A DNA stretch of 64,000 bases from Ampelomyces quisqualis (lineage: Eukaryota; Ascomycota; Dothideomycetes; Pleosporales; Phaeosphaeriaceae). The number at the start of each line of letters is the position of its first letter. Position 1 is the first letter of the stretch. Both the position numbers and the translations under genes were made by a program. This document shows positions 12,901 to 26,186 of the stretch, piece after piece. Under the pieces are notes generated by a model. The model saw only the letters and a list, made by a program, of their open reading frames with translations. It was not told the origin of the DNA and made no database searches. The DNA lies in assembly GCA_018398575.1 (NCBI GenBank), contig JAGTXZ010000008.1, forward strand, positions 558,001-622,000, in the 5' to 3' direction.

Positions 12901-13428
12901 TCCTACTAACAGAGTTAGTCCTTTTTTAAGAGAATTAATTTCTACTAACGCTTGTTTTAAATCTTGTTGTAATTAATTAACCTCTATTTAGGCAAGGGTT
13001 AGATTTAGTGCAGCTCTAGGCTAAGAAGGTTCCTTAGTGTCTGTCTTTTTTGCTTTAGCACTCTGTTGCTAGGTTGTTACAGTTAATACAGAGTTGTCTT
13101 AGAAGAAGGCTCCTAGAGTTAGTTCTTTAGGGGGAGTTATTAGCGTTACCTCTAATACTCCTAGGTTATTAATAGTCTCTAAGTTTCTATTGTAGCGCCA
13201 AACACAACTTTTACTAAAGTAATCTTAACTGTGTGTTAATAAGAAGATCTAAACCTAAAGGCTTTGGCTGTTAGAAGATCTAAGGGATCTTAACTGTGTT
13301 TAATAGATTTAAAGTTGCAAACAGATCTAATTTAGATAGGGTTCTAGACGTTTTAACGCGATCTTTTTAAAAGTAAATAGCAATATTATCTGAATGCTAT
13401 TACTAGCAGGACAAAGTTTCTCTTGTAA

Positions 13429-13727
13429 TGTAACAACGTAGGTAGGTACAGCTATTGGAATTAAATTAGATACGTATTAGAGGCATATAGGAGTGCGTGT
13501 TGTATCAGAGATTCTAGATTAGCTATACACCTATAGGTCTTGTATAGAAGGACAAGAGAAACTTGTCCTCTATCTATGCTATAGGCTTATATTTATAGTG
13601 GGCGTAGCAGCTGAGTTAGAGCGCTGTTAGAGCGCTTTTAGTCTTAATCTGCTAGCTTTCTACATAATCTGTTACTAAGCCTTTATAAGGTATTAGATGT
13701 AACATGTGTTTGCATGTGCTTGTTACA
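13429..13727 (-). repeat. LTR of element A (5' LTR in sense orientation)
   Basis: 299 bp, direct repeat of 85-383. The duplication TTAAG follows at 13,728-13,732, directly joined to element B sequence. Confidence 0.92.
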
Positions 13728-13732
13728 TTAAG

Positions 13733-16011
13733 CTTTCTACAGCCTACTATAAACAAACTAATAGACAAACTAAGATTATAAACAAGTATATTAATTAACA
13801 ATTAAGGCCTTTTGTATCCTATTACTAGGACAACTAGAGTAACCTCTTACTAATAATTAATTAAGCCTAAGCTACGCTGCTGCACTCTGCAATTAGTATA
13901 GCGCTATACTAGCTTCTGTTTAGATCTAAACTATAACAGAGCTAGGATTAAGCATTATCCTCTTTAAAACACAAAGATATAAACGTTAAGAATGCCTTAA
14001 GCTTAGCTACCTGCATATATAAAGCCTAGTATACAGCTAAAGATAATATAGAGAAAGCGCAGAAATAGATAGCTGCTAAGGTAAACAAACATTATTAACC
14101 TGTTAATTAGGTAGTAGGTAACAAGGTTTACCTCTTAACCTAAAACCTATCTGTTACCTACCTAAGTTACAAACTTGCTAAATTGTAAAAAGGCCCTTTT
14201 AAAGTTCTAGAATAAGTTAGCTATTTATTTTAACTAAAGCTACCTAAAGGTTCTAAGATCTATAACGTGTTTGCTTTAGACGTCCTCTGCAAGGACTCTA
14301 ATAACCCCCTGCCTAGTTAGCTAAGCTTAAACCTATCTAGCATCCTAATTTAAGGCATTAAAGAATAGGAAGTTAAAGAGATCCTAGCTAGTAAGCTGTA
14401 CTGCTCTATCCTAAAGTATTGCGTAAAATAGGTAGGCTATAACTCTAACTCTACCTAGTACAACGCCTTAAACTTTATAGGCGCCTTATACATATTGCAA
14501 GCGTTCTATAAACGCTATTTAAAATAGCTAAGACTCCTACAAGCGTTAGCCAAGTAGATTATAGCATAGAAAAAAGGAGTTAAAGATCTTACAGTATTAC
14601 AAGACAATTATATTAGGGAAATTAAACTTAATATTGCAACTACTATACTAGTAAGTAACAGCTATTAATAATAGAAGTCTTACTCTTCTATTAGATCTAA
14701 CAGCAGACTGTTGCTGCTACTAGTAGGATGTTTTTAACTATCTAAATCCTTAGGTACAGACACTAACGTACTACTTAGTTATCTTCTATTCTAGCCCTGC
14801 TTACTGCAAGTACCTGCCTCTTGCTCTGCTACTACCTAAAATGTTACTGCCTGCGCCTTCTCCTGCTCTACTAACTAATTAGCCCTTAATACTATTATAA
14901 TATCTACTAGCTAAGCAACTACACTAGTTAACCTAGCTATACTTCTTCTAAGCAACCTAACCTTCTTAGCTATTACTCTAACCTTCCTAGCTAGCTCTTC
15001 CCTCTAGTAATAAGCGCTAACTAACAAGTTAGTGTTGTTTATGTTAGCTACTTGTGCAGTGCTTACTTGCACAACAGTAGCTAACTAAAACGCTACCTCC
15101 TTAACAGCAGCCTTCTGCTCTAACACTACCTTATTAGACTTGTCTCTACCTAAGGCAGTAAACCTGCAGTTAAAGGCCTTAGAGAGGCTATTATACTTCT
15201 AGCCTGCATATAGAGAAACTAGGCAACACTTCTTATTTAAGAGTGTGCAATAAGCACACTTCTTAGACACATCTAAATAGAATCTAAACTTAATATTAAA
15301 ATAGCTGCAGGCAAAAGCCCTTGCAGCCTATAGGCAAATAACCTAATAGGCTAGAAGATAAGCTCTAGAAGAGACAGGAATAGGCATTGTGTGTATCTGC
15401 AGAAACAATTAGCTAACAATTAAATTAGAAGAGTAGTTAGATAGCTGTAGGTATACAAACGTATAGAAAAAGAGTATAGAAAAGTAGTATACTAGAGGGC
15501 TAGCCTTGTATATATGCTTAAAAAGCTTAAAGTAAAGTTAGGAACTTTAAACGCGCTAGCGCGCAGATTAAAATAATAACAAATAGCTATATTATATTAT
15601 CTTAAAATAAACTTAAGGTAAATGTAAGTTTACAACAATTTAAAAAAGTATCTAAAACAACACTAATACAGACCTAATTAATAGAAACTATTAATTTTAA
15701 GAAGAGAGGTAATGTAACAAGCACATGCAAATATATGTTACATCTAATACTTTATAAAGGCTTAGTAATAGATTATGTAGAAAGCTAGCAGATTAAGACT
15801 AAAAGCGCTCTAATAGCGCTCTAACTTAGCTGCTACGCCTACTATAAATATAAGCCTATAGCATAGATAGAGGACAAGTTTCTCTTGTCCTTCTGTATAA
15901 GACCTATAGGTGTATAGCCAATCTAGAATCTCTAATACAACACGCACTCCTATATGCCTCTAATACGTATCCAATTCAATCCTAATAGCTGTACCTACCT
16001 ACGTTGTTACA
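13733..16011 (+). mobile_element. Element B, right part: pol end, accessory region and 3' LTR
   Basis: This stretch is the reverse complement of element A from about 8,897 down to 7,188, then 645 down to 85. It is the 3' third of a second copy of the same family, reading on the plus strand. It holds the decayed end of pol (about 13,733-14,560), the antisense Cys/coiled-coil frame on the minus strand (about 14,760-15,300) and the LTR at 15,713-16,011. It lacks element C: bases 15,450-15,454 are the empty target site (GGTAT, i.e. ATACC on the other strand). The right flank after 16,011 is outside the element. Confidence 0.88.
15713..16011 (+). repeat. 3' LTR of element B
   Basis: 299 bp, reverse complement of the LTRs of elements A and D, starting TGTAACAAGC and ending CGTTGTTACA on the plus strand. 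The matching 5' LTR lies left of the window. Confidence 0.9.
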
Positions 16012-19000
16012 CGCGCAATATAAGCAATTTAGTAGCCCTATACATAGAAAACTATTTACTTAGTAAGTTATTAGTATAGATCTAGTATACTACTATACTA
16101 GTTATGTTTGTAGTTTAATTGTAAATAACGCCTAGTATATCTTTAATGCAACTGTCTCTTATAATACGCTGTGCTAGCATGCCTTTATAGATATCTATAT
16201 TTGCGCCTATCTATCTCCTTTCTTTGTGTAGTAATATATACTATTGTATTTACTTTTAAAGCCTAATTTGTGCTCTAATATCTGCACAAACAAATTATAA
16301 TTAAGGTTATTAATATACTTGTCTATTACTAGCGGGTTGTAGTGTATATATAATAGCTAGTTTGTTCTAATAAGAGTATACTTGTTTCTAGTTGCGTTTA
16401 ACACTAATATAGTTATTATGTTAGAGGTAATTTGTATTATACTTAACTCTTTATTAACTATTTCTATTATCTTTTTACGTAGGTTTCTATCTAGCAAAGC
16501 TTGCTCCTAGTTGTTATTTAGTTTAGTTTTATTCTGTTGCAAGTGTATCTGTTAGGCTGCGTTATAGTTATATTAGATAGTAAAGTATATAATTGTCTAG
16601 ATAAGGTAACTATTAGCTGCGTTCTATAGTAGTCTGTTTTATTATAATGCAATTGCCTTTGTAATTTGCTATAAGTGTTCTTTTACTATAGTTGTCTATA
16701 AAGAATAGCCTAGTATCTTCTACCTTCTTATCTCTTATTCTATATTAGAGTATATTTAAGTTATATTCTTCTACTATTAGTTGCATTATATTGCATATGC
16801 TATCTTTTAACAATTATATCTAGTGTTGCTGTAGTAGTGCTATTCTCTTGTCTATACTAACTAGTAATTCTAGGTAACTGTTGCAATATCTCTATAATAC
16901 TTGTGTATATAGATAAAGGTTACTATTATTATGCGTTTGTAGTAGTGTATAGTGTGTAGTAAGAAGGTTGCGTTAGTAGCCTTACGCTATAGTCTTATAT
17001 TATAGCGCTTGTTATATTAGTAGGTTTGCGTTCTATTAGGTAGGCTAAAGTAACAGTAGAGCTATTATTAGATATACAATTCTATTTACTATGTCTAACG
17101 CTATATACTAGTTGTCTTACTACACTTACTTTTGTTTATAATTCTATACTATATATGTCTAGTCTTAATTAAACGTAAAAGAATACAATCTATTATATTT
17201 GTTCTAATTAATGTAATTATTTATATAATAAGAAACAGAAACTTTATTGTTAAGTGTAGGTAGATCCTTTAGTACTAAGTATATAAGGTAAATAATAGTT
17301 GTTATGTTATATACCTTAAATACTTATAATGTGCGTTGCTTAGTCTTTATACTGTGTATGCAGTAGTGCACACTTAGCATTTTTGTTGTATTATTAATTT
17401 AACTATTATTGTTAAACGCTATAACCTTACAGAAGGCACCTATATACTTATATTTCTTTTTATTCTTGTCTTAGTATTTGTTATTAATAAATATAAGTAT
17501 TAGGTATACCTAAGCTGCAGCTCTACTGTTTATAACAGTCTAAGACAGTTACGTATAGTTTTTATATTTAAACTCTTGCACTTACACGTAATCTTTGCGC
17601 TATTTTCTAGTCTTATGCTAGTTAGGCGCGCATTACATAATATCTTCTTTGTAATATTTAAAGTTGTTATAGTATTTGCCTAATAGCTTTAAGCATCTTA
17701 TAAAGGAGTATATTTTTACATTTATTCTATTTACCTAGTAAGAGTTAAAGTTCTGTCTGTCTTTATTATATAGGGTAACAAGGCAGCTAGTTACTTTCTA
17801 ATAGTAGTGTTAGACAAATACTACAGCAGTATGTGTAAAGTCTAGCAACGTAATATGTGTAGTAACTTTACTAAGAGGCAGTATAATAGAATTTAGTAAT
17901 ATACCTAGTATAGACTATTTAAGTTGTTTAAATAGTATTGCTATTAACACGCTTATAGTAAAAGTGTGCTTACGCTAGTTAGTAGTAGTGCACTGTTAAC
18001 TTTAGTCTATAACTGTCTTATATTTAAACGCTATAAGCGTAAGCTGTCTAGAGTTATAGAGGCAGATCTGCACAAGAAAATCTCTCTTGTTTGTTATTAG
18101 GTAGAATTGTTTTACTATTGTAATATAGTAGGCCTTGCTATTTATTCTAGTGTATATGCTATTAAGAGACTTATATATATAGATATTGTTAATAATATAG
18201 GTTAGCGCGTGCTATTTAGAGTAGTTAAAATCCTTTTCTTCTTCTTGCGTCTGTCTAAAAGGTTAAAACTCTTCTTTTAGAACATCTATTTATTTAATAG
18301 CTAATAATATATACCCTAACGTGTTTTTATTATAACTTTTGTATTATAAGAGTACTAGTAGATTACACGCAGCCTAGATAAAATACAACACGTATAGTGC
18401 CTTAGTTACTAGTAGAAGAGACACTACTACTATAAATTAGTAAATTACTGCTTTTTGTTCTGCGCTAGTCTACTGCAACACTTTTGTAAAAGCTCTTTTA
18501 TTATTAAACTGTTTTAGTCTAGTGTTATACTTAACTTAGCAAAACCTTTTATTTAACTAGGCATAGCTGTTATCTTTTGCTACTAGAACTGCAGCACTAT
18601 TCTAGCCCTTTTTTTGTCTAGGGTATATATCTATTAGTATGTCTTCTGTAAATTCTAATATCTTTATAACTAACCTCTTAAGTAGTAGATGTAATGTATC
18701 TATAGCTAATAACTTATATATATTAAAGTTATAGTAATTCTAGCTAAAGCACTCTACTAGATAAACGTAATTCTTATATTCTTTATTAAGATAATAACCT
18801 TATTACAAGCGTATATACTCTTTTGTTTGCTATAGATATTTATTACATAAGTTTTCTTGTTTGTCTAGTAGTACTATACATTAAGTATAGTGTCTGTTTT
18901 TCTTTACACCTATTAGTAGCACTTGCTCTTTATAGTTAGCTAGAATTGCATAAATAGTTAAGTAACACTATTACGTCTGTTAGTTAGTATACTCTAGCTG

Positions 19001-21154
19001 TATGCTGTATTTAGTAGCCCCTTTAAGTGCTACAGTTGCTAGTTAGTGTCTATTCTCTATAGTAACTCTCTGTTGTTAACGCTATAGTTAGTACTTACGC
19101 AATAATAGTTTACCTATATAGTAATAATATACTTTACTCTTTAGAATAGGATCTAAGAGCTTAGCTATTAGAATAAATCTAGCTAGTAGTGTTCTAGGTG
19201 TTATTCTACGTTGTTGTACCTTACAGTTAAGATTTCTAATAGTAACATATATTAGCTATGCTGCTACGTTGCTAGATATTATAAATAACTATGTTTTGTC
19301 TACTGCTAGTATAACTAGTACAAGGGTTGCATTATCTAGTAAGCGCTATTATATTAACTACTACTAATTCTCTAAGTATAGTTTATAATACACTCTTGTA
19401 GGTTTATTAGGTATACCTATAAAAGAACAGCTAGGTACGTAAACTATCTTGTTAGCAAATAGGCAATAACTAAGTATAAAGGCAATTTGTAACATAATAT
19501 CCTAGTATATAAATATATATTAGTTAAGTTAGAGGTTTAGTAACCTAGATGTAATTACTACGTCCTCTTATATCTATACGTTGTCTTATAGCCTAGATTA
19601 AATATTTAACATAGCCTGCTACTACTAGCGCTTTAATTAGAACTGCAGCTGTAAATGTAGCTTATATAGCTGTGTGTTAGTAAAGAGGCTGTTAATATTA
19701 CCTAATATGCATTTTATCCTTTGCAGCTACAATACAAACGCTAGTGCAAAAAGAGAACTAAAGGGCTCTACTATGTTATTTCTATTAGTGTTAGCACGTG
19801 TGCGCTATTTAGCTATATGTAGCTTACTGCTTTGTGTCTGCTATTTTTAAACTAAAGGGTTTGCTAGCGTGCTATCTACTTGCTGTCTTAAACAGCTTAT
19901 TCTATCCTTATATAGACGCTAACATTAAGCCTATTTGCCCTATTACTTTATATTTAGCTAAAGTGTAGTTGCGTTTATATAAAGTGTTGCTGTATAAAGC
20001 AGGTACTACGTTGTCTAGAGTAGTATCTATTGCGTTATAGCTATTAGAGCTGTGCTATTATATTATAGTGTTAGGAGTTATAACTAGTGTATTATTAGGT
20101 AACAGGTAGTAACGCGTCTAGTATTAAGCACTATATTTAACAAGTCCTATGTACGTCTTAGTGTAAAAGCTACATAGTATGTATATATAATCTATTACTA
20201 ATTTGTTTATATATAACTCTGTAGTTTAGATGTAAGGAGACTAAGTGTGTAAAAACAGTATTAATATTAGTTACGTAGTGTTAAAGTAGTTACTAGCAGC
20301 ATTTATCTTGTGCTGCACAGTCTGTTATCTATAGTAGTCTACTAAAGTCTACTATAGCTAATAGTTACCTAACTTGTGTACAGAACTATACTAATAGTTG
20401 TAGGTATAACAACTAATATTTTTCTTTTCTTTAATATTTCTTATTACTCTAACAACTGTTACGTTATTATACTAGAGCTTACTTGTTAACAACTAGATTA
20501 GTTAGGCTAGCTAATACAGCTTAATAAAGATTAATATTAATAATAATTCTTATACTAAAAAATATTAACACTCTAGAATAAACAAGTTACTGCGCGTTTA
20601 GAATATATACAGTAGAACCTAAACACCTAAAAAGGTAAGTATACCTGCAAATAGACACTTACAAGGTTTAAAAGTATAAAAAAAATAGACTAGTAGCTCT
20701 AGCAGCCTAATATACAACTTGTACTAAGGTAGCTAGGCTTAGTATAGATAGAAGCAGGTAGAATAGTGTACTATATATACTATAGGTAAGACTAGTAACA
20801 GGCGTAGGCAATTACTTAATAGTAAGAAATAATAAGTATAATTTATATATAGTGTTAACTAATATTCTAAGTAGCTAGTATATTTAATCTTTTCTAGTTT
20901 TAAAATACTTACAGATCTAATTTATATTCTTTCTCTAGCACAGTATAGAATAGTTATCTACTAGAGACTACTGTTCTAACTTACTCTAATGTGCAAATAT
21001 AATAGAAGCTAAATAGTAACAAAGACTATTAACAAACTACTGTATATTAAACGCATCTACGTGCTGCTTACTCTTAAACTATTAGCGCTAATAGAGTATA
21101 TAATAGCCTTGCTAGCTAGCTACCTTCTGCCTTTTGCTATATATACGTTTTCTT
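16012..21154. other. AT-rich, RIP-degraded sequence with no recognisable gene
   Basis: About 5.1 kb of strongly AT-rich DNA with stops every few codons in all frames. I could not assign any strand or protein family with confidence, nor find LTR-like or terminal inverted repeats bounding it. The total lack of TCA, CCA, TGA and TGG in long stretches suggests this was once repetitive DNA that passed many rounds of RIP and is older than elements C and E. Confidence 0.6.
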
Positions 21155-21455
21155 AACTTTAAAACTAGAGATAAATTTACTTATATGTCTCTAGTCTTAG
21201 AGTTAAGGTAACAGTCTTTTGTTAAAATATACATAGAACCTAGTATTATTTTTATCTATTATACACTTGCGCCTTTTTACACTTTTCTAACTTTAAAACT
21301 AGAGATAAATTTACCTATATATCTCTAGTCTTAGGGTTAAGGTAACAGTCTTTTGTTAAAACATATATAGAACCTAGTGTTATTTTTATCTATTATACAC
21401 TTGCGCCTTCTTACACTTTCCTAACCTTAAAACTAGAGATAAATTTACCTATATA
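21155..21455. repeat. Tandem repeat, 134-bp unit, about 2.2 copies
   Basis: The unit starting AACTTTAAAACTAGAG begins at 21,155, 21,289 and 21,423, exactly 134 bp apart. The first two copies are nearly identical and the third is cut off after about 33 bp. Differences are mainly C/T or A/G. Confidence 0.85.
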
Positions 21456-21743
21456 CCTATATATACAGCTGCTTTGTAACACGTAACTTGTACTTCTAAT
21501 TTAATATTGCTGTCTTTGTATATATATTTCTTATAAGTCTAAGAGACTTAATCTTTTATTATATTTTTATTCTTACAAAACTAAAACTATACCTATTACG
21601 TCTATATGTTTATATAGTTTAAAAATCTAGAACTAAGCTTTACTATATTGTTAGCACTACACTTGTACTACTTCTTAGCTTACTAGTATAAAAGCAAATT
21701 TATGTCTTGAATAGACCCTTTGGTAGCTGTTTAGATGTTATAG

Positions 21744-22330
21744 CTTAACTAAGATACCTTATAACGTGTTTAACAACAAGAATCTCTATAATAACAGCTA
21801 TAATAGCATCCTAGAGCGTATATTAACAACCTAGCCTAACTTAAGAGCGCTGTTGTTACAATAACTTTGTTATATTCTATAACACTATTACTTAACTAAG
21901 ATACCTTATAGTATGTTTAAAAGTAAGGATCTTTACAACAATAGCTATAATAGCATCTTAATGCGCATATTAATAACTTAGCCTAACTTAAGAGCACTAT
22001 TATTGCAATAACTTTGTTATGTCTTGTAATACTATTACTTAACTAAGATACTTTATAGTATGTTTAAAAGCAAAGATTTCTATAACAATAGCTATAATAG
22101 CATTCTAGTGCGCACATTAACAACTTAGCTTAACTTAAGAGCGCTATTGTTATAATAACTTTGTTATGTCCTGTAATACTATTACTTAACTAAGATACCT
22201 TATAGCGTGTTTAAAAGCAAGAATCTCTATAACAATAACTATAATAGTATCCTAGTGCATATATTAACAACTTAGCCTAACTTAAGAGCACTGTTGTTGT
22301 AATAACTTTGTTATATTCTGTAATATATAT
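21744..22330. repeat. Tandem repeat, 147-bp unit, four copies plus a fragment
   Basis: The phrase CTTAACTAAGATAC occurs at 21,744, 21,891, 22,038 and 22,185, exactly 147 bp apart each time. The units share the order CTTAACTAAG, CTATAATAG, TAACTTAAGAGC and AATAACTTTGTTAT. A fragment of a fifth unit lies at about 22,325-22,360. No reading frame stays open across units. Confidence 0.88.
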
Positions 22331-22952
22331 TAATAACTTAGCTTAACTTAAGAACGCAATTCTTATACTATTAGGTAACTAGAAGATATTAGAGATATAA
22401 CTACAATTTACATGCTTTTGTCTATATATTGTTATAGGCAAAAATTAAGAATAACGTAGAGTTACAGTTGTTTGTTAAGACATCTCTATTCTAGCACTCT
22501 TATTAGGCTTTTTAACAGTAAAGCCTACCTAAGCAGCTATAACCTCTCTTATACTATATACAATATATTTCTATTAGACTTTATAAGTAGCAATCTAACG
22601 TCTAGATATTAAGATATTCTAACTACAACTTACATAATATTAAGTCTTCTATTGTTACTAAGCTTTATTACAGCTTTAAGAACTTCTATTAACGTAAAGA
22701 AGTTATATACATTAAACTTATCTACACTAAGATACTGCTAGCTAGTAACAAAAAGAATACTTACTACACTAGTAGGTATAACTAAGACTTTAAAGGACAC
22801 TTATATAAATTAAAACAACAGGCCTGCATTTATTTGTCTTAGAGACGCTTAGTAGAGAAGAATATGTATAAGAAGTAACGCGTAATACTTTATAAATCTT
22901 GTGTATAGTATATAAAGCAGCAAACACTTTAAACGCATTAATCTCTATAATT
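22331..22952. other. AT-rich sequence between tandem arrays, nothing recognised
   Basis: After the fifth-unit fragment the sequence is degraded AT-rich DNA with no clear repeat, hairpin or frame. Confidence 0.5.
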
Positions 22953-23225
22953 AGGCTCTTTTAACAACTAGCAGCTATAGTTACGTTGCACTATTAGCAA
23001 CTGTTATCTACTAGAGAATACTACTAGTGCTGCACGCGACCTACTACTATAGTAGGCTCTTTTAACTACTAGCAGCTACAGTTGCGTTGCACTGTTAGTA
23101 ACTGTTGTCTACTAGAAAATACTACTAGTGCTGCACGCAACCTACTACTATAGTAGGCTCTTTTAACAACTAGCAGCTATAGTTGCGTTGCACTGTCTAT
23201 AACTATTGTTTACTAAAAAGTACTG
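22953..23225. repeat. Tandem repeat, 101-bp unit, about 2.7 copies
   Basis: AGGCTCTTTTAAC recurs at about 22,953, 23,054 and 23,155, a period of 101 bp. Copies share CTAGCAGCTA, GTTGCACT and ACTACTAGTGCTGCACGC. The last copy diverges after about 70 bp. Each unit ends in the near-palindrome CTACTACTATAGTAG. Confidence 0.85.
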
Positions 23226-23599
23226 TTAGCGTTAATTGTAAGCTATCTACTGCAATAAGTACTTAGAGTAACTAATTAGTGCTACAATAATACTAGTATA
23301 GGTTTAAGGCTAAGTTTAGATTTTATTTTATATTAAATACTATAAGTAGCTACTAGAGTATTAGCATGTGTAAGTGTATTGTCTTTACTATATTAGATAG
23401 TAGATTGCTTATTATAAATATATCTAGTTTCTATAGTTATTTTGCTACTACAACATTAAGCCTATATTATCTAGTTTATAGATAGGTTAAGGTCTAACGC
23501 CTAACTAGTAATATAGTTGTGCCTAGACTATTACAAAACGTGTTAAGGTTTGCAAATATAAGGTATTGTTTCTATATTTAATACTATAACAACTTACTA

Positions 23600-25200
23600 T
23601 ATAGGCTACTAGAGCCTTTTGCTGCTATATATAACTAAATAATATAACTAATATTCTTCTAACAACGTAAGAACACCTAGATAGTAACAAAACTAAATAT
23701 ACTAGCTATAACTACGCGCACAATAGGCGTCTGCAATAGAAAACTCTTAAGGCAGCTTTAAATAACTAGTATATAGAGTTGCAGGCAGCCTGCGTTAATG
23801 TTACTAATAATATAATTTGCAAAACTGCACATTAACTTTAGTAACAGCTACCTAAATATAACAGCTGTAAAATACTAGAGTTTAATAACAGATAGCTTAC
23901 TATATATAAATAACAATACAGCGTACAGTTACATAAACAGTTTGCAAAAATAGTAGGCAACTACAGCAGTATAATAGTTAAGAATACTAAGCTTATAATA
24001 GAAGAGATTTGCAACGTAGTAAGTAGATACGCGCCTAAGGATTTATATAATATAGACAAGGCTAGTATATACTAGAAACACTTACCTTAATACACGTTAG
24101 CAGATAATCTAGAAGCTAGACCTAGACTAGATAAAAAGCATATAACTAGTGTACTGTGTATAAACGCAGATAGCTTAGACTAAGTGCTTCTATAGTTTAT
24201 AGGATTCTTAAACTATATAACTTGTATAGATAGTAAGAAGAACCTAAACATTTGTAGTCTTAGTTGTGTCTATTAAGACAATAATTCTACCTAGATAGAT
24301 ACTAACATTATGCTAGAATAGCTAAAATAGTTTAATAACTGCATAAACAGATAAGTATTATTGCTAATTAATAGGTTCCTGCCTTATAAATACGCAGTAG
24401 CTAAGCTTTAAATAAGCTGCTAATTGCTGCAGAACGTTTAGTATATATAGTGTTAATGTACTGCAGGCTTATTATAGTAATAGAGGTTATAATACTTACT
24501 AATATAACAGAGTTATATTTCTACTTGCAGGTAGTATAATATTATACTAACTAATAGACTAAGGCATTACCTGCGCATAGAAGGCTAAAGTCTACGCCTA
24601 TTTCTTATACTTTGTAGTAGAGAAAAGTATAATAGGCAAATATCTTACTAAGATAATAGATATTATTTACGCTATTTGCTAAGGATATTGCGCGTAGTAT
24701 AACAAGATAAGAGCTAAGACTATATATAGTAGCTAGCAGATCTTAATATATCTAAATATGTACTATAGCCTACAGCTATATATAGCTAACTTCTAAGAGA
24801 CCTACTATAAGCTTAATAATTTAGTTAACTAGCTTAAAGACATACGCGTTGTTAACAGTATAGACGTTAAGAGCTTTATTAAGTTACTTAAAGAGCGCAA
24901 TCCTAACTACAAAGATCTAGCCTACTTCTTAGACTATATTGTTACAATATATAGCCTAAACAAGACAGAGGAAAACTATAAGGTACTGTTACTTCTTAGA
25001 CTATTACACTGTAAAGTAACAGACATAATAGATTAACTATAGGTGTACGTAGGTTAGTAAGAGTTTACTATAAACAATAAGTAATATATTAATAAGCTAG
25101 AAGCACTGCAACAGGCAACTATAAAATAGATAGCTATAGAGCTGTAAGACAGACGCTAAAAAGATATACGTAACTAAGTAGTAAGACTGCGCTAATACAA
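23600..25200 (+). pseudogene. Remains of a pogo/Fot1-like (Tc1-mariner superfamily) DDE transposase
   Basis: Reading plus-strand TAG/TAA as former Gln codons gives a protein relic with the layout of this family. A CENP-B-like helix-turn-helix region (about 23,690-23,990) ends in SRYAPKDLYNIDKAS, the mutated form of the RYAPxDIYNMDETG motif with the first catalytic Asp. Next come ITSVLCINADS, VLLLIN (second Asp changed to Asn) and, after a frame change near 24,460-24,530, YQLIDQGI, matching QPLDQGI with the third Asp. The C-terminal stretch near 25,080-25,200 includes QLQVYVGQQE, like the LRLYEEQQE tail of Fot1-type transposases. I found no terminal inverted repeats, so the element's ends are unknown. 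It cannot be active. Confidence 0.72.
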
Positions 25201-26186
25201 ATATAAAAATACTATATACCTAAAATAAGATAATACTAAGCTGTCTATAAGCGTAAAAACTAAGAGTAATATTATAGTATAGTTACAGTTAGAAAAGTGT
25301 AATAATACTATACTTAACTAGAACAAGAATAGCTATTACACAAATTATCTTACAGGGCCTACAATCTTTAGTATTTTAGCTAGCGCATTAACTAAAATAA
25401 CTAGATAATATTAGCCTAGTAAACACTAAAATTAAAGAATAATTACCTAGCACTAACTATATTAAGCTAAAGACTAGATTAATAATCTAAAGTAGTAGTA
25501 TATAATCTATGCAACTAAAAGAGCAGAGTTATTAAGAAATTATACACACATAGTAATATCTAGGCAGAACAGCAGCGTAGAAAGTTAAGTACTCTAGTAT
25601 ACTAGCACTAAGCAGAGATACTACACTATAAGATATGTTAACAAGAGACAAGGCTATTATATAAGAATATAAGACAACAGACAATAATAGTATTCTTTAT
25701 AAGATACTATATACTGCATATTTTGTAACATTAGTTACTAATACTAAAAGAGAACACTTAAACAAAGAAATACTACTATATTAACAGCAAACTTAGCGTT
25801 AAAAAGAGAAAACTAATCTTCTTATAAATAAATCTATAGAGCGTAGAGTAGAATTATTTAGTTAAAAATATAAATGTCTTAAACTAATATTAAAATGCAT
25901 AACAGAAGTAGGCTGCTATACACTTTCTTGCTAGCTGTAAGCTGCGTACACTATAGAGATCTATTAACTACTATCTACACTAATAGCACACAGTCTAAGG
26001 TATTAGATGCACTAACAGATAATATAGAATTATAATAGAATAATATAGTGTAAAGAAATAGAAAGTAACAGACAGCTTTCTTTACTAACAGAACTGCAGA
26101 CGTATAAAAAACTTCTCTATAATTCTACGTAAACTGCTAGACGCTAGCATACAACTTAAATATTCTAACGCAGCCTTATTACGTAA
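25201..26186. other. AT-rich degraded sequence, nothing recognised
   Basis: The frame of the transposase relic can be followed a little further if TAR codons are ignored, but no motif appears. This may be the non-coding 3' part of the same transposon or another relic. Confidence 0.4.

Larger units (their letters stand above)
85..13727 (-). mobile_element. Element A: complete, RIP-decayed Ty3/gypsy LTR retrotransposon, itself interrupted by element C
   Basis: Bounded by two 299-bp direct LTRs (85-383 and 13,429-13,727), each starting TGTAACAACG and ending CTTGTTACA, and flanked by a TTAAG target duplication (80-84 and 13,728-13,732). The pol motifs read on the minus strand, so the right LTR is the 5' LTR. 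Removing element C and one copy of its duplication leaves about 7.1 kb, a normal length for a gypsy element. The two LTRs differ at about 15 positions by eye, all transitions. It inserted into element B, a copy of its own family. Confidence 0.9.

Noticed and set aside
16012..21154. Possible telomere-linked RecQ-type helicase relic on the minus strand
   Set aside because: I could not find helicase motifs that survive in one frame. The idea rested on the general look of the residues.
21155..23225. CRISPR-like repeat arrays
   Set aside because: Units are contiguous 101-147 bp tandem repeats without spacers, in a eukaryotic genome.
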